This document shows positions 21,357 to 32,129 of a stretch of 64,000 nt of DNA, one piece after another. The stretch's first letter is position 1. Each line of letters begins with the position of its first letter. Under the pieces are notes generated by a model, which worked only from the letters and a program-made list of their open reading frames with translations, was not told the DNA's origin and made no database searches. The position numbers and the translations under genes were made by a program. The DNA is taken from positions 1-64,000 of the forward strand of contig LNKV01000022.1 of the NCBI GenBank assembly GCA_001465935.1, in the 5' to 3' direction. Source of the stretch: Clarireedia homoeocarpa (lineage: Eukaryota; Ascomycota; Leotiomycetes; Helotiales; Rutstroemiaceae).

Positions 21357-23036
21357 ATGACAAGCAAACCCGCCAGAAGGTCACTTGGCGAGCCATTCCA
21401 GACGAAAACTCATTCTCGAGCAAGTTCGAGTACTACCACCGATTCTTTCCCTATAATCACCCCTTCCGACAGTACAAGTAGCCCTTCCATTTCTCCAACC
21501 TTTCATACATCACCGAGCAATATGGCGTTAGAAACCGAGAGCGTTAGCATAGCCACCGAGAAGTTGGAGATAGCGAGTGTCAATGGCTCTGCGGAGCCGA
21601 AGAGGACTCCTCTGGACAGGAAACAGTCTACTCCCATGATGCCAGCTTTCATGGTATCTGCACCAGGGAAAGTCATTGTCTTTGGCGAACATGCAGTAGT
21701 GCATGGAAAGGTGCGGCAATCATTCCAACATAAAGTTCTTGCGGTCTAACAATTGGTACAGGCTGCGATTTCTGCCTCCATTTCGCTTCGATCATACCTC
21801 CTCGTTACAGCTCTGTCGAAATCGAAACGGACGATATCCCTACGATTCCCAGACATCAATCTCTCCCATACTTGGAACATTGACGATTTACCATGGAGTA
21901 CATTTTCACATCCCTCGAAAAAGAAGTACTATTACGATTTAGTTACATCTCTCGATCCTGAATTGGTCGAAGCCATGAAGCCGCACCTCGAGAACATCTC
22001 CCCTAACCAACCGGAAGACATAAGAAAGATCCACCAGAGCTCAGCTTCTTCGTTTCTCTACATATTTCTCTCACTCGGATCGCAATCTTTCCCTGGATGC
22101 TTGTATACCCTACGCTCAACAATTCCCATCGCTGCCGGGCTGGGTAGCAGCGCTTCTATATCGGTCTGTCTTTCCGCTGCTCTACTCTTGCAAATTAGGA
22201 CACTTTCAGGCCCACATCCAGATCAGCCTTCTGTGGAAGGTCGTCTACAGATTGAGAGGATAAATCGATGGGCGTTCGTCGGAGAAATGTGCATACACGG
22301 GAACCCATCTGGGGTGGACAATACAGTGGCGACGCAAGGAAAAGCCGTACTTTTCCAAAGAACGGACTACACCAAGCCCCCAATTGTAAAACCACTGTGG
22401 AATTTCCCAGAGCTTCCTCTTCTTATTGTGGACACACAGCAAGCAAAGTCTACAGCTGCAGAAGTAGCGAAAGTTGCGCTTCTGAAGGAACAGCATCCCG
22501 AAATCACCAATTCAATATTAAATGCCATTGACAAGGTTACCGACGGCGCAGCAGCCATGATCGCCGATCCAGAATTTGACAGTGAATCATTGGCAAGTGT
22601 AGAAAGCGTAGGAAAATTAATGACGATCAACCATGGACTTCTTGTGTCATTGGGAGTCTCCCATCCTCGTTTGGAACGCATTCGGGAGCTCGTTGATCAT
22701 GAAGGAATTGGATGGACAAAGCTTACTGGTGCCGGAGGAGGAGGTTGTGCTATTACATTACTAAAACCAGATATGACACCTGAAAGGATGGCACACTTGG
22801 AAAATACATTGGCAGTGGAGGGCTATAGGCAGTTCAAGACAACCCTTGGCTGTGACGGTGTTGGTGTGCTATGGCCTGCAGTTATTAAGCACGGTGATGA
22901 TGACCCATATGGAGAGGAGATTGACCAAGAAAAGTTCCTCAATGCTGACGGGATAGAGGGCGTAGAGGAACTTGTTGGAGTTCAAGGAGCAAGTGGTGAA
23001 GGAGAGACCTGGAAATTCTGGAGAGTGGAGGATTGA
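21357..23036 (+). CDS. erg12: Mevalonate kinase
   Basis: Two exons (21357-21710, 21762-23036; 51-nt intron with branch CTAAC) give 542 aa. Mevalonate kinase phosphorylates mevalonate with ATP in the cytosolic isoprenoid/sterol pathway. The three GHMP-kinase motifs are present. Residues about 100-118 hold APGKVIVFGEHAVVHGK; about 240-250 hold PIAAGLGSSASIS (phosphate loop); about 438-450 hold LTGAGGGGCAI. HGNPSGVDN supplies the Asp that acts in catalysis. The intron splits motif 1 exactly after HGK. The start is ambiguous: ATG 21357 gives a Ser/Thr-rich extension of 55 residues, and a second in-frame ATG at 21522 would give a more usual 487 aa. The open frame runs further upstream without an ATG. 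ram2 follows on the same strand. Confidence 0.96.
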
Positions 23037-23679
23037 GTGCTGGTGACGGCCGCGATTTCTTTTTACTGTATATCATGTTCACAACTTTTACCTTATATTG
23101 TGATCAATTATGATAAGGGGGATTTATTTAATCCTGGCCAGTAATTACAAACACAGTTTTTAGTATTGTTCTCTACATTGTTGATTCTTCTTTCTTCAAC
23201 CTAGTAATTGTCCCTCACGAGGCTAGCGCTAGCTCGACTCGGATCTCAGCCCCGCGATAGCCCCACGGGAGGATTTGCATTCGACAGCTTTACAAAGAGC
23301 ATACCGAATCTGCATTACGGTCCTTTGCATCACTTCGATCTGTATACCGAGATTTCCTATTTTTCATTCGCGTCAAGAGTTGTGTAATTTCCTGGTCAAA
23401 CTGCCGAGCTTCCTTCATCCTCGTCTCAAGATCTCTCAACGATATATTCTAGCAGTGTTACACGACTGATCCAGAGGTTTATAGTTTGGATGATTTGCTG
23501 AGCTGAAGGTTGAGTTCTAGTTTAGTACGCACAACTGCCATCTACAGGTGTCAAGATTCGAAGGGCGATACACGGACGATTGCTTTACTGAACATTTGCA
23601 AAGTGCCGAAAGCAGTTCACTAAGCAAGGACAATACACGTAACCCAGGGAGTGTGATTTGGATACAATACTATAATATC
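23037..23679. other. erg12-ram2 spacer
   Basis: This 0.64-kb spacer contains the erg12 3' UTR and the ram2 promoter and leader. An open frame in phase with ram2 starts at GTG 23548, but there is no ATG before 23680. Nothing else is recognised. Confidence 0.5.
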
Positions 23680-24736
23680 ATGGGGGAATACGAAGGCAAT
23701 CCTATATGGGACGATGTGATTCCGATACCACAAGATGATGGAGAGAATGCTCTAGCAGCAATCGCATATACAGACGAATATGCGGAAGGTAGATCTCCAA
23801 CTTCCTGTATTCTAGCAGTCACTTACCCGCGAGTTCCTTCTAGCAATGGGATATTTGCGCGCAGTAATGGCCAGCAGAGAATATTCTCCCCGCGTCCTTG
23901 ACCTTACCGCACATATCATAAGCCTCAATGCTGCACACTATACCGTATGGCTCTACCGGGCCACAACCCTTTTCGCACTCTCCTCCTCGATTCCAGACGA
24001 ATTAGAATTCGTGAACGAAGTCGCTTTACAAAACCAGAAGAACTACCAAATATGGCACCACCGCCAAACCCTCATCGATCATATCTACCCCTCGATTGCC
24101 TCCTCCCCCTCCTCAATCAAAGCCCTAGCAGACTCCGAAACCGACTTCATGACACAAATGTTCTCCGAAGACGCGAAAAACTACCATGTCTGGAGCTACA
24201 GACAATACCTGGTACGGAAACTAGACATGTTCAATGAGAAGGAATTGGAGTCTATAGAGGCATTAATAAGACGAGATGTAAGGAACAACAGCGCATGGTC
24301 TCATCGATTCTTCCTCGTATTTTCAGATCCTAAATATGCGACACCAGACACTAGAGCGAACGAATATGACGAGAAAATTCCAAAGGAAATCGTGGATAGG
24401 GAGATCGAGTATGCGAAATCAGCAACATTCGAGGCGCCGCAGAACCAAAGTCCGTGGAACTATCTCAGAGGAGTGTTGAAGAAAGGTGGAAGGAAGTTTG
24501 CCGAGGTAGAGTCCTTCGCATCAGATTTTGTGAAGCTAGGAAATGAGAATGGAGAAGGGGAAGATGTGAGGAGTAGTCATGGATTGGACTTGTTGGCCGA
24601 CATTTGGACTGAGAAAGGAGAGTGGGAGAAAGCCGATAGTGCTCTGAGATTACTGGGTGATAAATATGATAGAGTTAGGAAGAACTATTGGGAGTGGAAG
24701 AGAGGACTGGTGAGGGAGTTGAAGGTCAGGGGGTAG
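23680..24736 (+). CDS. ram2: Protein farnesyl/geranylgeranyltransferase alpha subunit
   Basis: Two exons (23680-23788, 23844-24736; 55-nt intron) give 333 aa, the usual length. This subunit is shared by farnesyltransferase and geranylgeranyltransferase I, which attach prenyl groups to CaaX proteins such as Ras and Rho. PPTA repeats are clear: HYTVWLYRATTLF, NYQIWHHRQTLIDH, NYHVWSYRQYLV, NNSAWSHRFFLVF and NQSPWNYLRGVLKK. The N-terminus shows PIWDDVIPIPQDDG, and the splice restores EYAEAMGYLRAVMAS, as in homologues. The neighbour erg12 feeds the pathway that makes the prenyl donor. Confidence 0.96.
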
Positions 24737-25659
24737 AGAAAACGCGAATAGGTTTGGATATGGCGTTTCTGTGACAAATGTGTACCGCACCATTACTACC
24801 GCTCAAGATGGATCCATTTTACTCACTTTGATGTTTCCCGTTCACCGCAAATGCCTATATTCTAGAGCCGTCAGATGCTCATGCTCATATGAGCAGTTTA
24901 CACGATCTAGACATGTTCGCATTCACAAGACATGCCAACGAGGTAGAATGTCTCTCTTCAACTGGAGCTTCATTCCTCCGATGCCGGCTTGTTTCTTCCC
25001 CAGATTTCATCGTCAATGCTATCCTCCTGCCCGTTAACTTACCCCGCAATCCACTCTTTTCCTTGCCTACCGCTAGTTGCTTCAACCACTCCGTTCCGAC
25101 CCTTTCTCATCATGTAAAACAAACCTTCGTCTTCAAATCGTATCTCTCAACAGTCCTCAACCAAGTTAGGCTAAGCCGAACCAGCTGCGCCGCTTATCAT
25201 CGGCCAACCAACTCCCTTCCTCTAGTTCCGCGCTGCTATCCACAACAAGAAGTTCCATGCAATGCATAACTACACACGCCCTTAACTTGACCAAGATCCC
25301 AGCACCCTGTCACACCTCACTACATTAGTCATTTATATATCGTTCGAACCCGACTTCTTCCATCATGTTGATGTATCCTAACCGCTTTCGATGTTTCTAT
25401 TAGACATGTTATTGGGATAGATTGGGTTATTGGTTTGAGACAGCGTTTGTTTTTGCCTTTAGTTTACAGAAGAGCGTGAATTGGATTGAGGTCGACGAGT
25501 ATATAACGTTATTGTCTGCTGCTGAGAACAGATTCTGAGGAAGGGAGCGGAAAAGCTTTCATTGCCTTCTTAGATAAACTTCTTGCGGTTATTTGTACAG
25601 GTGTACAGATACGGCTTCTATTTCGATAAACGGAAGGAAAAGAAGACAGAGAAACGAAG
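24737..25659. other. ram2-serine dehydratase spacer
   Basis: This 0.9-kb spacer holds the ram2 3' end and the promoter of the dehydratase gene. A 126-codon open frame at 24889-25269 has low-information composition and no family signature, and I do not accept it as a gene. Nothing else is recognised. Confidence 0.45.
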
Positions 25660-27062
25660 ATGGGTTCATTGGGTCCGGAAACTGAGCTGCCACGGCCATG
25701 GATCAGAACGCCGTTGGTGAGGTCGGCTGCTCTATCACGGGCTGCGGGTTGGTGAGTTTAGATCTTGCGTTCGATGATAGGGAAATGCATTGTACTGAGA
25801 GTATTGGCTGATTTGACATGGGGTAGTAATGTTTTCCTCAAACTTGAAAATCTGCGTATGTACTCTTATTCATTCCTTTACTCCTCCCAAGAGGATTGAT
25901 CCGTTTGCAATCATCTAAAGCCATCCCTACCACCAGCAACCCATCTCGCTCATATACTGCTCTCTCCTCAACTCTTTCCCACTAACCTCCCCCCTCAGAA
26001 CCCTCTGGCTCCTTCAAATCTCGCGGCGTCGGTGCCCTCCTCCTCTCCTCCATCGTCGCCCATGGGCCCTCCAAACCCATCCACTTCTACTGTTCATCTG
26101 GGGGTAACGCCGGACTTGCCTGCGCGCACGCCGCGTACTCGCTCGGACGTCCATGCACCATCGTCGTTCCGAAATCCACTTCTCAAATGATGATTGCAAA
26201 GATCAAGTTACTTGAAGCACAGGTGGTGCAGATAGGTGAGCATTGGAGTGAAGCGGATGGGCATTTGAGGAATGTGTTGTTGAAGAAGGATGCGAATGGG
26301 GTTTACGTGCCGCCTTTTGATCATCCTGATATTGTGAGTTTTTTTCTGGCTTTTCCTGAATTGACTCTACCTTTTTTTTTTCTACTTCTGACTCACTCAC
26401 GTATTACAAAACTAACACAAAACCAACCATAGTGGCGAGGCAACAGCACCATGATCCCCGAAATCATCGAGCAGCTCCAAGACCACCGCATCGGCAACCC
26501 CTCTTTCACCGGCGCTCTCGATGCCATCGTGTGCAGCGTCGGCGGCGGCGGGCTTCTCTGCGGAATCATGCAAGGTCTAGAAGAAGCCTCTCTTCTCCCC
26601 TCTCCCAAATCCCCCTCCCCCTCCCCATCCCCACAAATCCTCGCCGTTGAAACCGCCGGCGCCTCCTCCCTCTCCCTCTCCCTCACCTCCCACAAACTCT
26701 CCACCCTCCCAAGCATAACCAGCATCGCCACCTCCCTCGGCGCAGCCACCGTCGCGCAGCGCGCGTACGCATACGCGACGCAGTACAGCGCGACCGTGCA
26801 CAGCGTTGTGCTGGATGATGCGGAGGCCGTGCGCGGAATGCTGTGGATGGCGGACGAGGAGCGCATTCTGGTTGAGGCGGCGTGCGGGGTGAGTGTGGTG
26901 GTGGGGTTTAATGGGGTGGTGGGAGAGATCCTGCGGACGGTGGGAGAGGGTGAGCATGGGGAAAAGGGGATCGAGGGGAAGAATGTAGTCATCGTTGTTT
27001 GTGGGGGTAGCAATGTGACGTTGGGAGTGTTGGCGGAGTATAGAGAGAGGTTCGGGGTCTAG
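25660..27062 (+). CDS. L-serine/L-threonine dehydratase (PLP)
   Basis: Four exons (25660-25751, 25827-25855, 25999-26333, 26433-27062) join in frame to 361 aa; exon 2 is only 29 nt. The enzyme deaminates serine (or threonine) to pyruvate (or 2-oxobutyrate), as yeast CHA1 does. The PLP lysine lies in NLQPSGSFKSRG, about residue 47. SSGGNAGLACA and the glycine loop SVGGGGLLCG (about residue 190) bind the cofactor and its phosphate. The C-terminus VVCGGSNVTL is typical of the family. Between them a C-rich insertion encodes a Pro-Ser run (KSPSPSPSPQ) that looks lineage-specific. It is not a biosynthetic Thr deaminase, because no ACT domains follow. Confidence 0.94.
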
Positions 27063-27664
27063 ATCTTTGGAGAGGGGGGGAGCCAGGGGGGGCAGATATG
27101 ATGAATATTTCGAGTAGTTGGCTGAATGAATCGGTTGATGAAAGGCGCCTAGATTTCTATTTCTTTCTTTTACGTCGTACGTTCTTTCGTATATGTATAC
27201 AACTATGATCAGTCTGCTGCAAATGGCGGCGGCCTCCAAGAATATCGTACCTCTACTGAACACAATGTTTATTCAAGAGACGACACGATGTGCTATGAGC
27301 ATCCTTTCCTTCAAGTTTAGATGAATAGATAAAAATGATCTGATAAAAAGCTGCGACTAATTGATGCTAATGTTGCTCGAGGGATAACTCCTCTACTCAA
27401 AGCATAGCTTGATAGAAACATAGTTCTAATTATTTAACTAATTACTTATTAAGTATTAGATACGGATGTTTGCTCTCAGCACACCCATCAATTCCACCTA
27501 AAACTCCATCCATCCATATTGCATACACCAATTCTAAGTTCCCACAACGTCAGCGCTAACCCGCCCGCAGAAATGCCCGCGATATAATACCAAAAAAATA
27601 TATATATATATATTCAGATAAATCCTCCTTAGCCACGCCAAGCATTAGAAGATATAAACACCCC
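27063..27664. terminator. Convergent 3' region
   Basis: The dehydratase gene (plus) and the 1137-aa gene (minus) end facing each other across 0.6 kb, so this holds both 3' UTRs and polyadenylation regions. It is AT-rich with a TATATATA run at about 27599-27612. No gene is seen. Confidence 0.5.
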
Positions 27665-30600
27665 TCAGATCGCCCCTCCACTCAGGACCTCCCTACCCAG
27701 TAACTCCACCTCCCCACTCTCTGCTGTGCGTCTCCTCTCTAACACCCATCTCTCACCCCTCACCGGATCCTCTTCCTTCGAATAGCTAATACTCTCCGAA
27801 CTTCCCGTATTTCTATGTTGTTTGCGAAAACCATTTTCCGTCTCCCTCGGACTTCTCGCTTCTGTATCTTTCTTCGGCAATTCCGGTGACGCTCTACTTG
27901 TACCTCCATTATTAATCGGACTAGAAACCTCCCCATCAACCTCACTTTCCACCTCCTCACTAACAAGACTAAAGGCGCTCCCCTTCCTCCGATGGCTCCC
28001 AACACCTAGCACCCCACCCCAAGGCGGCGCATTGAACCCCGCCGCGACCGGACTCCCCGAGCCCCCATCCACACTCCCCGGACTTGCGTTGCCCGGACTC
28101 CCAGCGCTCTTCAAACTCGCCTGACTGCCACCCCAAGCGCGACTCCTCAGCTTCAGCAATGCATCCAGCGTCATATCCGACGGGCCCCCATAATCCTGCG
28201 CTATCATCAACTGCGCCAACCCAGGACTACCTACTACACTCGCGCTGTGTTGGCCGTGGACTTGTGACATGAACGAGTTGCGGTTGGAGTATTCCGAACG
28301 CTCGGTAATGGGCGTTAGGTTTGGTTCGCGGGAGACGACGCGCCCGCTTTGGCTGCGATTGATGCCTTCCATACCACGTGGACCAAAGTAACCGCCGTTG
28401 GCGTATTCAGCGGAGCTGGCTGCAGGCTGGGAGTAGAAGCCGAATTCTTGGCCGTAGAACCCTTCTTGGTCGTTGGCAAGGGCTTCTGCGTTGGCGGCGG
28501 CGATAAATTCGTCGTCTTCGAGAGCATCGTCGTAATCAAAGTCGTCATCGTATGATGGGGAGAGACGATCGTAGTGAGTAGATGCATGACCGGAGTCTTC
28601 GACTAGACCAGGCTGCGTCTCCCCTGCCTCGGACACAGGCGGAAATAAACTTTGTGTGCTATCTCGCCGAAACTTACCATTTGCAGCAGCACTCATTGCA
28701 GCAGCCGCTAGAGCAGATTGGTAGGCGGCGAGTGTGTCCTGCGTTAATCCATGTGTGACCTCAGGAGCTGGGATTACGGGCACAGCAACTCCAGAAGTGT
28801 TCTCATTAAATGACGGTTGGGGAGCCAATCTCCCAAGCTGTTGATCGCTGGCCAGAATTGCAGGTGACTCTTCTACCGTAGAAACTGTTTCTGTGATCGT
28901 GTTCAATTTCTCTGCAGTAGTTGCTGGTGGCGTAGCATTAAGTTGTGCCACAGAAAATGGCTTAAGTGGCCGGCCATATCGATCGGTGTCATTGTTGTCA
29001 AACACGGATTCATCGAAGTTGCCAGATTCCCCGCCAGGTTCCCCAACATCTTCAAGTCCTATCATACCATCATCGAAGTATAAATCATCGTCATCAAGTC
29101 CTGGAATTTGAGGAAATGATGTAGGCTGTGACAGTTTATTGTTTGGCTCGGGTGTTGGCTCGTGGAGTGTTTCAGTGACTATGTCGAGGTGTTCGAGATT
29201 GGAATCTTTGGGAGTTTGAAGCTGATCGCGCTCCAGAGAGATATCTGCAGCAGGTGATACTGGTGTGAAAACAGATTGGGAAGGGTCTGCCGTGAGGAAG
29301 GGCGAATTTTTAGTTAAAGCAAATCCAATGACTTCGCCATTAGAATCACGAGGGGTTGTTGCTGTTCCAGGAGTATATGGACTCATCGGGCTAGGCATAG
29401 CATAGGATTGAAAACTAAAGGCTGCGACGTTCCCATCTAACAAACCTTGATCCTTTACTTCTCCGACCGGGACCGCTTCGTCAGCTTCTTGATGCTCTTC
29501 TGCCTCCTCAATTTCCTCCAGGGTTGTGTTATTCATTGGTGGCATTTCATCGTCGAAGCCACCGAACCCGTCATCATCATAATCGGCATTGACACCAGGT
29601 ATCCTTTCCTCGAAGCCATCGTCATCCATCATATCATCGTAGTTGAAATAATCGTCCTCATCGTAGGCGTGCTGCTCATCGTCACCATCAGGGACATTCT
29701 TCTTTGCCAGCGCCCTTTGACGATGTCTATCTTCCAGCAAACGTTCCTGTTCAGCAGCTCCTATCATATCAAAGCTGAATCTAGAGGATGTACTCTTCAT
29801 ATGTCTTGGTATCCCCGCAAGGTCTTTGGCTGACACTTCTGAGACATTGCGCGATCTCCCCTTCTTGGATGATGGATAAGCTTTCGGTGGTGTAGACGCC
29901 GGATCAATCGATATACGTCTTGGCTCTGAAGGGGGCGTTCCTTCAGATTTTGGTGGCACTGTCGGTCCAATATCAGAAGGAGATTTCTCCACGCTTATCC
30001 TCTGTGAGTTGGGGGCCTGTGCTTGAGATTCTTCATTGACCTTCGAAGTCGAATGTGGCTCTAGTGATCTTTGTGCCTCTTTAGCATAGGGAAGTTTAGG
30101 TAAAGTAAGATCAGACAAGTCATTAGCTTTTCGGACATGTGGTCCAGCAAGGGGATATTGCTCTTCCTCAAAATTCTCAGTGAATACTGGTGTATGATTA
30201 CCTCCTGGTCTTGTTGAGTCATCTGTGGTAGGTGCTTCAGGGATAGGACTACGCTGGAATGTTTTCGACACCTCCGCGGACTTGACATCGTTGTACGACA
30301 TATTCCTCCGTGGTCTTGGTGCGCTGAAGTCATGGACTACAGTCCCTCTAATTCGTGGATCAAAGCTATCGTTCAAGCTCAGGTTTGACGTTAACGATTC
30401 CGGTGCCAATTGAGGTATAGCTTGAGATGTCCTCCGCCGAGCCAGCAGAGCCATAGGATTTAACATTTTCAGTCTCGTCTTCCCAGACTGAGGAGGGGCA
30501 GATTGTTCGAAAGAAGAGGTAGATTGGGTTTGAGTAGGCGAGGGCATTCGAGCACCAGTCGGCCGCCGCCCAGTAGCTTTGTTCTCCATGTCTGACGATG

Positions 30601-31078
30601 ATCCGAAGAATCTTGAATCAGGCCTTCGCGATTTCATGCTTGGGTCCTGGCTACTGCTCGATTGCGATTTCGAAGTATCGTAGCTCGTCTGTTTCGAAGA
30701 GCCCGATCCTGTATTTTCAGTAGGGTCGGAGCGTTGTGATCCGGTATATGATTGTAATTTCTGATCTGTATCCTTTTGCCCATTGTTCGGTTTCGTGCCA
30801 TCCCAAGCCTGCCCCCTCGGATCATGGCCGTGCGTCGTTATCTTAGAATTGAGGGTCAGATTCTCAAAGGAATTTCCATAACCGGATGAGACTCGCGCAA
30901 TCGGTGGTAGGAGAGGTGGGGTGGCAGCCCCCGAGGGTTTGTCCTCGGCTTTCCCATGAAATCGCGCAGAGTGGGCGTGGTCGACCGGATGCAAGGGACC
31001 TTCAAACGAATGCTGCTCGGGGTTGGGGGACGAAGGCGTAGAGGGTGTACGACGATGAGGTCGCAGGTAGTGAAACAT
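27665..31078 (-). CDS. Large disordered, phosphosite-rich fungal protein
   Basis: A single exon of 1137 aa starts at ATG 31078 (MFHYLRPHRRTPSTPSS). Almost all of it is low-complexity Ser/Pro/Thr sequence with many SP and TP sites and acidic runs (EDDYFNYDDMMDDDGFEE; YDDDFDYDDALEDDE). The best-conserved-looking blocks are RGTVVHDFSAPRPRRNMSYN near residue 240 and KSTSSRFSFDMIGAAEQERL near residue 435, the latter followed by a basic helix (EDRHRQRALAKK). I see no enzyme motif, signal peptide or TM helix. The conserved blocks recall a conserved fungal family of unknown role; kinase-substrate or polarity scaffold functions are possible but unsupported. Coding status is secure from length. Confidence 0.85.
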   Translation of the reverse strand: MFHYLRPHRRTPSTPSSPNPEQHSFEGPLHPVDHAHSARFHGKAEDKPSGAATPPLLPPIARVSSGYGNSFENLTLNSKITTHGHDPRGQAWDGTKPNNGQKDTDQKLQSYTGSQRSDPTENTGSGSSKQTSYDTSKSQSSSSQDPSMKSRRPDSRFFGSSSDMENKATGRRPTGARMPSPTQTQSTSSFEQSAPPQSGKTRLKMLNPMALLARRRTSQAIPQLAPESLTSNLSLNDSFDPRIRGTVVHDFSAPRPRRNMSYNDVKSAEVSKTFQRSPIPEAPTTDDSTRPGGNHTPVFTENFEEEQYPLAGPHVRKANDLSDLTLPKLPYAKEAQRSLEPHSTSKVNEESQAQAPNSQRISVEKSPSDIGPTVPPKSEGTPPSEPRRISIDPASTPPKAYPSSKKGRSRNVSEVSAKDLAGIPRHMKSTSSRFSFDMIGAAEQERLLEDRHRQRALAKKNVPDGDDEQHAYDEDDYFNYDDMMDDDGFEERIPGVNADYDDDGFGGFDDEMPPMNNTTLEEIEEAEEHQEADEAVPVGEVKDQGLLDGNVAAFSFQSYAMPSPMSPYTPGTATTPRDSNGEVIGFALTKNSPFLTADPSQSVFTPVSPAADISLERDQLQTPKDSNLEHLDIVTETLHEPTPEPNNKLSQPTSFPQIPGLDDDDLYFDDGMIGLEDVGEPGGESGNFDESVFDNNDTDRYGRPLKPFSVAQLNATPPATTAEKLNTITETVSTVEESPAILASDQQLGRLAPQPSFNENTSGVAVPVIPAPEVTHGLTQDTLAAYQSALAAAAMSAAANGKFRRDSTQSLFPPVSEAGETQPGLVEDSGHASTHYDRLSPSYDDDFDYDDALEDDEFIAAANAEALANDQEGFYGQEFGFYSQPAASSAEYANGGYFGPRGMEGINRSQSGRVVSREPNLTPITERSEYSNRNSFMSQVHGQHSASVVGSPGLAQLMIAQDYGGPSDMTLDALLKLRSRAWGGSQASLKSAGSPGNASPGSVDGGSGSPVAAGFNAPPWGGVLGVGSHRRKGSAFSLVSEEVESEVDGEVSSPINNGGTSRASPELPKKDTEARSPRETENGFRKQHRNTGSSESISYSKEEDPVRGERWVLERRRTAESGEVELLGREVLSGGAI

Positions 31079-32129
31079 ACTTCCGTATGAGCTTTCTCGA
31101 GACTAGGGGACGCAATTCTTCCTGCGAGCAAATTCTTGAAGATTCCCTGAAGAATTGTCGCTCAATTTATCCTTCGCTCAATCATCATCATTCGCGACGG
31201 CTTCAAGGTGAAGTTGGCGATAGCGGGCAATATCTTTCTCGAGCAATATCGTTATGGCAAAGACATGTAGGCTGCCGTTTTAGAAACCGTCGACTGGGCG
31301 AATGTGGGATTCAAGCATGAATTTTGGCGCTGGATAGAGAAATAATTAAGGTGTGGAGTCCGCGCCGTGACGTAAATTCAACCGCAAAGAATTCGAAGAA
31401 CATTCTAAAGGTTAAATTAGGTAATCTTGGAATTGCTTAGAGAGCAACTTGTCATCGCACAAAACTACATTTTCTCGCAAGTCCTAATCTAATGTCTCCG
31501 GGACGACTCCTTTAGCAAGAGTTCTACGGCAGTCTTATCGATTTCGCGGCTCTTCAAAAGCCATTCTAAAAATAAAACGCCAATTGCCAACGTCCCAACG
31601 TCGCAATGGACCCTGAAGTCAAAACGTACAACGGAAAACCGTGCTAAAGACGGTTTGTAATGTTAGCATGAAGTTTGAATCTCCTCCTTTCTCCTTGGTA
31701 GCCTACACGACGTCTGTGCTTTTTGTGGTGGCATAAAGATAAAGCTCTATTTTGAGAATTCATCCTACACATAACCCTCCGGCAGTAACTTTTACTTACA
31801 ATAAAGGGGCAAATGACTGTTGGTAAAGAAGTACATGCACACCACTTCACCAACAACCAATTTAAGGATTAAAACCGCTTTATATCGCTATGGTCGGCTA
31901 TCCTAAGACAGAGAGTCTCAAGTTCATATCCATTCATCATTTAATTCCTCCTCCATTCCTTCAAACACAAAGAAAATAATGCTATGACAGCCTCTCTCTA
32001 TGGGAGGCCGTCGTCTTGAAGATGCACAAGTCTAACTAATTACTCGAACAACACATCCTCGTGTGTAATCACCCCTCACCAGAACGCCTTTCCGATGAGC
32101 AGAGTGAATAATTTTCCCGCCCCTTCCTC
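31079..32129. other. Promoter of the 1137-aa gene and yme1 3' region
   Basis: The 1.05 kb between two leftward genes holds the upstream region of the 1137-aa gene and, near 32100, the end of yme1. No convincing open frame is present. The sequence around 31300-31450 is AT-rich and nothing is recognised. Confidence 0.45.

Noticed and set aside
24889..25269. 126-codon plus-strand open frame between ram2 and the dehydratase gene
   Set aside because: Low-information sequence in the expected UTR/promoter spacer; no family signature.
26393..27263. Long minus-strand frames opposite the last exon of the dehydratase
   Set aside because: Shadows of a GC-rich coding exon; the plus strand carries the PLP-enzyme motifs.
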